NCBI GenBank assembly: GCA_046329235.1
Contig: JAXLVA010000001.1
Span: 2,418,001-2,482,000, forward strand
Direction: 5' to 3'
DNA length: 64,000 nucleotides
Source of the DNA: JALONH01 sp046329235
GTDB taxonomy: Bacteria; Bacteroidota; Bacteroidia; Cytophagales; Cytophagaceae
The position numbers and the translations under genes were made by a program. The notes beneath the pieces were generated by a model. It did no database searches. It saw only the letters and a list, made by a program, of their open reading frames with translations, and was not told where the DNA came from. Below, piece after piece: positions 60,632 to 64,000 of this stretch; within the stretch, counting starts at the first letter, position 1; every line of letters begins with the position of its first letter.

Positions 60632-60865
60632 ATGAATACAGTAGGACATTGGATCCAATTAAAACTTGAGGCAAACGAAACTCAAATGGTCCACATCAAA
60701 ATTTTTAATATCATCGGGGAAGTGAAGATGAGCGTTTGGAAAACCTTAGATCAAGGCTGTAATATCATTCCCATCAATGTTAGCACTCTTGGCAAAGGGA
60801 ATTATCGTGTAACAGTTTCTTATCTTAATGAGCAATTAAGAGAAGAACGTTTTACATTATATTGA
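60632..60865 (+). CDS. Small protein resembling a free T9SS type A sorting domain
   Basis: A 77-residue protein starting MNTVGHWIQLKLEAN. The pattern IKIFNIIGEVK...W...GCNIIPINVSTLGKGNYRVTV resembles the beta-sandwich of T9SS type A sorting domains (compare IEIYDVQGRYLS...NIDIEGPAGVYYVQL in the cargo at 40.9 kb). It has no signal peptide and no preceding cargo, and the N-terminal YPNP motif is missing, so it could not follow the normal secretion route. A TTG at 60623 is excluded because it sits inside the -7 element. It could be a real regulator/decoy or a decayed gene end; promoter and Pho boxes favour a working gene. Its 3' end overlaps the next gene tail-to-tail by 9 bp. Confidence 0.6.
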   Translation: MNTVGHWIQLKLEANETQMVHIKIFNIIGEVKMSVWKTLDQGCNIIPINVSTLGKGNYRVTVSYLNEQLREERFTLY

Positions 60866-61171
60866 TTTGAGTTGTTCTACTTGATCTAGTTCATTCAAGT
60901 AAGAATATCCGGCAGTAGAATTTTGTATACTTTTTATTTCAACTATTTTAAAGATCGCACAAACAGGCTTTCTATGCTCTTTCATAAAAGCGTACTCTTC
61001 TTGTAAAGTCATTCCTTTGACAATATTTCTCTTATCGTCATACTCATAAATACGAAATGCTTTCAATTCGATATTACCATTTGCTAAAATAATATCTACA
61101 GCAATAGGTAAATGTTTGATGGATTGTTTTTCAATTAATTCTTTTAAGAATTCTTTAGTATCCTGCTCCAT
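60857..61171 (-). CDS. Small protein of unknown function
   Basis: A 104-residue soluble protein with no signal peptide or membrane helix. It has an acidic-basic N-terminus, a central beta-rich stretch (HLPIAVDIILANGNIELKAFRIYEYDDKRN) and a helix around LQEEYAFMKEHRKP. I do not recognise a family. It begins 5 bp after the LpxH-like gene and is probably cotranscribed with it, which suggests an accessory role; it overlaps the small T9SS-like gene at the 3' ends by 9 bp. Confidence 0.65.
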   Translation of the reverse strand: MEQDTKEFLKELIEKQSIKHLPIAVDIILANGNIELKAFRIYEYDDKRNIVKGMTLQEEYAFMKEHRKPVCAIFKIVEIKSIQNSTAGYSYLNELDQVEQLKSI

Positions 61172-61176
61172 AATTT

Positions 61177-62049
61177 CTACTCCAAATTTGGGTTTATTAA
61201 TCCATTCATAGCAACAAAACGAGGCTGAATGATTGTTACATCCTTATGTTTCCAAGGTGCCGGTATTACTACTTCCTCTTCGTCATCCGCCTCTATTTCA
61301 GGTTCAGCAAACTGTTCATTATAATAAACTAGTTTCCACTCACCATGTATAGTTTCTATCAGTGCTGTTAGTGATTCAACCCAGTCTCCACTGTTTAAAT
61401 ACAAAACATTATCAATAGTCTTGATAGCAGGTTGGTGAATATGACCGCAAACAACCCCTTCACATTTTTTAGCTTTTGCTAAATCAGCTAATTGGTCCTC
61501 GTATTTTGAAATATAGGAAACCGCTCCTTTTACTTTATGTTTAATCGCTTGAGATAAGGAATAGTAAGGCAAACCTCTTTTGGATCTATATAGGTTATAA
61601 TATTTATTCAACCACAACAAAAAGGTATAACCAATATCGCCAAGTTTAGCTATCCATTTTAAATTGGTTGTAATCGTATCAAAGATATCTCCGTGCAATA
61701 CATACATCCTTCTACCTTTAGCATCTTCGTAAATAAAATCACGAATAACTGATATATTCCCGAAATTCATTGGGATTAACTGATCTAAAAAATCGTCGTG
61801 ATTACCTCGCAGATAGATGACTTGCGTTTTATTATGCTCTGCCATCCTAATGACCTTCTTGAAAAACTTCGTATGTGCTTTTTTCCATTTCCCATACTTT
61901 TGCAACTGCCAACCATCAATGATATCCCCGTTTAGAATCAGCGTATCACAAGTATGTTGTTTTAAAAAATTAGTTACTTCTTTCGCTTTTGACCCGGAGG
62001 TTCCTAAGTGTATATCAGATAAGACAATAGTGCGGTAATGTGTTTTCAT
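61177..62049 (-). CDS. UDP-2,3-diacylglucosamine diphosphatase-like metallophosphoesterase (LpxH type)
   Basis: A calcineurin-like phosphoesterase of 290 residues with all metal motifs: SDIHLG (about 10-15), NGDIIDGWQ (about 39-47), RGNHDDF (about 79-85), HGDIFD (about 119-124) and GHIHQP (about 201-206). LpxH cleaves UDP-2,3-diacylglucosamine in lipid A synthesis; this protein is longer than E. coli LpxH (240), with an acidic C-terminal tail. It is divergent from the 62-63 kb genes. The exact substrate is inferred from family annotation. Confidence 0.82.
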   Translation of the reverse strand: MKTHYRTIVLSDIHLGTSGSKAKEVTNFLKQHTCDTLILNGDIIDGWQLQKYGKWKKAHTKFFKKVIRMAEHNKTQVIYLRGNHDDFLDQLIPMNFGNISVIRDFIYEDAKGRRMYVLHGDIFDTITTNLKWIAKLGDIGYTFLLWLNKYYNLYRSKRGLPYYSLSQAIKHKVKGAVSYISKYEDQLADLAKAKKCEGVVCGHIHQPAIKTIDNVLYLNSGDWVESLTALIETIHGEWKLVYYNEQFAEPEIEADDEEEVVIPAPWKHKDVTIIQPRFVAMNGLINPNLE

Positions 62050-62234
62050 AACGCGTTTTTACAAAGTTCATATTCTAACGTAGCCTAAGTGTCAATACTA
62101 TGTTACGATAAGGTTAACTAATCTATTCACCCACATCTCAAAACCCTTAAAACTTGACAATTCGTTAACAAAGCCTTTGCGCTAACGGAAAAATAAAAGC
62201 GGAAATTTATACTCATAAACAAACATATGTCAAT

Positions 62235-62330
62235 ATGAAAAAGAAACTAATTCGTTGGGTAATAAGTAAGCTGGAGCGCTACCTTATTGCTCGTTGGACA
62301 CAGTTTTACTTTCCGGCACGTGCGTTTTAA
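62235..62330 (+). CDS. Predicted 31-residue microprotein
   Basis: A short frame with ATG at 62235 and TAA at 62328-62330. The product, beginning MKKKLIRWVISKLERYLIARW and ending TQFYFPARAF, is very basic and aromatic; residues 4-20 can form an amphipathic helix, and there is no signal peptide. It ends 8 bp before the glycosyltransferase ATG on the same strand, which suggests cotranscription. No family is recognised, and a frame this short could be chance. Confidence 0.4.
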   Translation: MKKKLIRWVISKLERYLIARWTQFYFPARAF

Positions 62331-62338
62331 TTAGAGTT

Positions 62339-63382
62339 ATGAAAATATTATATGCCATACAGGGCACCGGGAATGGTCACGTGAGTCGTGCCATGGATAT
62401 CGTCCCGTTATTAAAAAAGAAAGTAGATACTGATGTTTTAATCAGTGGAATACAATCTGATATTCCTCTACCATTTCCTGTTCAATATCGTTATAAAGGT
62501 TTGAGTTTCATTTTTGGAAAAAATGGTGGTGTAGATATGTATCAAACATTTCTAAAGCTTAAATCCAAAAGACTTTACGATGAAATAAAAGTATTACCCA
62601 TTGAGAAATACGATTTAATCATCAATGACTTTGAACCCATTTCTGCTTGGGCTGCTTACGGCGCCAACAAGCCTTGTATCTCACTTAGTCACCAAGCTGC
62701 TGTAGTATCTCCCTACGCACCCAAACCTACAAGTATGGATTTGGTAGGACAAAGTATCTTAAGATGGTATGCTCCATCTACAAACAAATACGGGTTTCAC
62801 TTTGAACGTTATGATAAGCACACCTACACACCGGTTATTCGTCAAGATGTTCGAAAAGCAATGGTTTCAAACAAAGGTCATATATCCGTTTATCTCCCTG
62901 CTTTTGAAGAAGAAAAATTAATCAAACGTTTTCAACTGTTTGACAAAGTACAATGGCACGTCTTTTCTAAACACAGCAAAAAGTCTTATCAGTTTAAAAA
63001 TGTGTCTGTTTTCCCTATACGCAATGAAGCGTTTGTACAAAGTATGGCAACCTCTGCCGGAGTTATCTGCGGAGCAGGTTTTGAAACACCGGCAGAAGCG
63101 TTGTATCTAGGGAAAAAACTGCTTGCTATTCCCATGAAAGGGCAATATGAGCAACAATGCAATGCTACTGCATTAAGTGAACTGGGGGTGACCGTCATTA
63201 AAAATTTAAAGAAAAACAAATTAGATATTATCGATGATTGGTTGACATACGGAAAAGCTATTGACGTAGACTATCCGGATATCACCGAAAAAATCATTGA
63301 TCAAGTACTCCACAAGCATGCTGGATTAAAATCGACAGAACTCGCCAAACAGTGGGACGAAGAACTCAACATAATGTTCTAG
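62339..63382 (+). CDS. Glycosyltransferase, YjiC/MurG-like GT-B fold
   Basis: A 347-residue cytoplasmic protein starting MKILYAIQGTGNGHVSRAMD, the N-terminal loop of MJ1255/MurG-like glycosyltransferases. The C-terminal half has the conserved GAGFETPAEALYLGKKLLAIP (about 252-272), followed by EQQCNATALSELGV, a nucleotide-sugar site. The start at 62339 was preferred to an in-frame TTG at 62294, which adds 15 residues and runs through the microprotein frame. The acceptor is unknown. It follows the microprotein by 8 bp and precedes the beta-glucosidase by 4 bp. Confidence 0.85.
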   Translation: MKILYAIQGTGNGHVSRAMDIVPLLKKKVDTDVLISGIQSDIPLPFPVQYRYKGLSFIFGKNGGVDMYQTFLKLKSKRLYDEIKVLPIEKYDLIINDFEPISAWAAYGANKPCISLSHQAAVVSPYAPKPTSMDLVGQSILRWYAPSTNKYGFHFERYDKHTYTPVIRQDVRKAMVSNKGHISVYLPAFEEEKLIKRFQLFDKVQWHVFSKHSKKSYQFKNVSVFPIRNEAFVQSMATSAGVICGAGFETPAEALYLGKKLLAIPMKGQYEQQCNATALSELGVTVIKNLKKNKLDIIDDWLTYGKAIDVDYPDITEKIIDQVLHKHAGLKSTELAKQWDEELNIMF

Positions 63383-63386
63383 TATT

Positions 63387-64000
63387 ATGTTTTTAGATAA
63401 AAGTTCTTTTGGCGATGATTTTATCTGGGGTGTTTCTTCTTCAGCTTATCAAACGGAAGGTGCGCACATAGCAGATGGTAAGGGATTATCTATATGGGAT
63501 GTATTCACTCATGAATACAAACGAAAAATTAAAGACCGATCTAATGGTAATATAGCTTGTGATTTTTACAACCGTTACAGAGAAGACATTGAATTAATCC
63601 GCCATGTAGGCATACCCCATTTTAGATTCTCATTGGCCTGGTCTAGAATACTCCCTAATGGAATAGGCATTGCCAATACTAAAGGAATCGATTATTACCA
63701 TCGAGTATTAGATCAATGTTTAGAACAAGGAATTACACCATGGGTTACATTGTACCATTGGGATTTACCCTATGCATTGGAAAAAAAAGGTGGATGGACC
63801 AACAGAGACGTAGTGTCATGGTTTTCGGAATATGTACACACCTGCTTACACCACTATGGTGATAAAGTAAAACACTGGATGGTATTAAACGAACCAATGG
63901 TGTTTGTAGGGGCAGGATATTTTTTAGGAGTACATGCTCCCGGACGCATGGGCATGAAAAACTTTTTACCGGCCATTCATCACGCAGTATTATGCATGGC
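63387..64000 (+). CDS. Glycoside hydrolase family 1 beta-glucosidase (cut by window edge)
   Basis: The first about 204 residues of a GH1 enzyme, open to the window end. It begins FLDKSSFGDDFIWGVSSSAYQTEG, the family start, and shows IDYYHRVLDQCLEQGITPWVTLYHWDLP (about 110-137) and the acid/base motif MVLNEPMVF (about 169-177, with Glu in NEP). The nucleophile motif lies beyond the window. There is no signal peptide, so it is probably cytoplasmic. It starts 4 bp after the glycosyltransferase stop. GH1 enzymes cleave beta-glucosides or beta-galactosides; the substrate is unknown. Confidence 0.9.
   Translation, partial: MFLDKSSFGDDFIWGVSSSAYQTEGAHIADGKGLSIWDVFTHEYKRKIKDRSNGNIACDFYNRYREDIELIRHVGIPHFRFSLAWSRILPNGIGIANTKGIDYYHRVLDQCLEQGITPWVTLYHWDLPYALEKKGGWTNRDVVSWFSEYVHTCLHHYGDKVKHWMVLNEPMVFVGAGYFLGVHAPGRMGMKNFLPAIHHAVLCM

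Noticed and set aside
62294..62338. TTG-started extension of the glycosyltransferase
   Set aside because: It adds 15 residues absent from the family pattern and runs through the microprotein frame; the ATG at 62339 gives the expected MKILYAIQGTGNGH start.

Overview
The window comes from an AT-rich chromosome of the phylum Bacteroidota, most likely the Chitinophagia/Sphingobacteriia side rather than Bacteroidales; the lower rank is inference. Supporting signs are -33/-7 promoters of the TTTG-N19/20-TAnnTTTG type, no obvious Shine-Dalgarno sequences, a protein with a type IX secretion (T9SS) type A sorting domain, bacillithiol synthase BshA, a bacterial geranylgeranylglyceryl phosphate synthase, and the malic enzyme-ruvA-sprA gene order. 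There is no rRNA, tRNA, CRISPR array or prophage. Nearly everything is chromosomal core; the only mobile element is one IS3-family insertion.

Layout. 1-17.3 kb (minus strand): start of sprA, ruvA, malic enzyme/phosphotransacetylase, MltD-type lytic transglycosylase, gatA, tatA, then an envelope block (EnvC-like protein, DUF4292 lipoprotein, TPR protein, sugar nucleotidyltransferase, dut, flippase), enoyl-CoA hydratase, two rhomboid proteases and mutL. 17.6-22.5 kb (plus): GH3/serine hydrolase fusion, bshA and a fatty acid hydroxylase, ending in a heptanucleotide repeat tract. 22.5-30.2 kb (minus): lipoprotein, outer-membrane barrel, uvrB, aroE, dedA, phosphosulfolactate synthase and a TPR protein. 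30.3-36.8 kb (minus): exopolysaccharide operon (glycosyltransferase, rfbC, Wza, Wzc, CpsB-like phosphatase, epimerase).

36.9-39.5 kb (plus): SirB2-like/cytochrome c fusion, hflX, outer-membrane protein. 39,526-40,844: complete IS3-family element with 3-bp target duplication, orfA/orfB and an A7 frameshift site; it separates the outer-membrane gene from a shared terminator. 40.9-46.6 kb (minus): T9SS cargo, glmS, DUF4270 lipoprotein and a short glycogen-synthase-like protein. 46.7-52.6 kb (plus): panC-panD-flippase-rfaE2-metallopeptidase, acyl-CoA dehydrogenase, AraC regulator. 52.6-54.6 kb (minus): GGGP synthase, small membrane protein, outer-membrane protein.

54.7-60.4 kb (minus) is a phosphate operon: OprP-like porin, pstS, pstC, pstA, pstB, phoU. 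The 272-bp gap upstream of it carries two clusters of TTAACA repeats on an 11-bp period, one before the porin and one before a divergent gene for a 77-residue protein resembling a free T9SS sorting domain. This is the most novel part of the window: a candidate Pho regulatory region driving an undescribed small protein. 60.9-64 kb holds a small unknown protein, an LpxH-like phosphoesterase, a predicted 31-residue microprotein, a glycosyltransferase, and the start of a GH1 beta-glucosidase that runs off the end.
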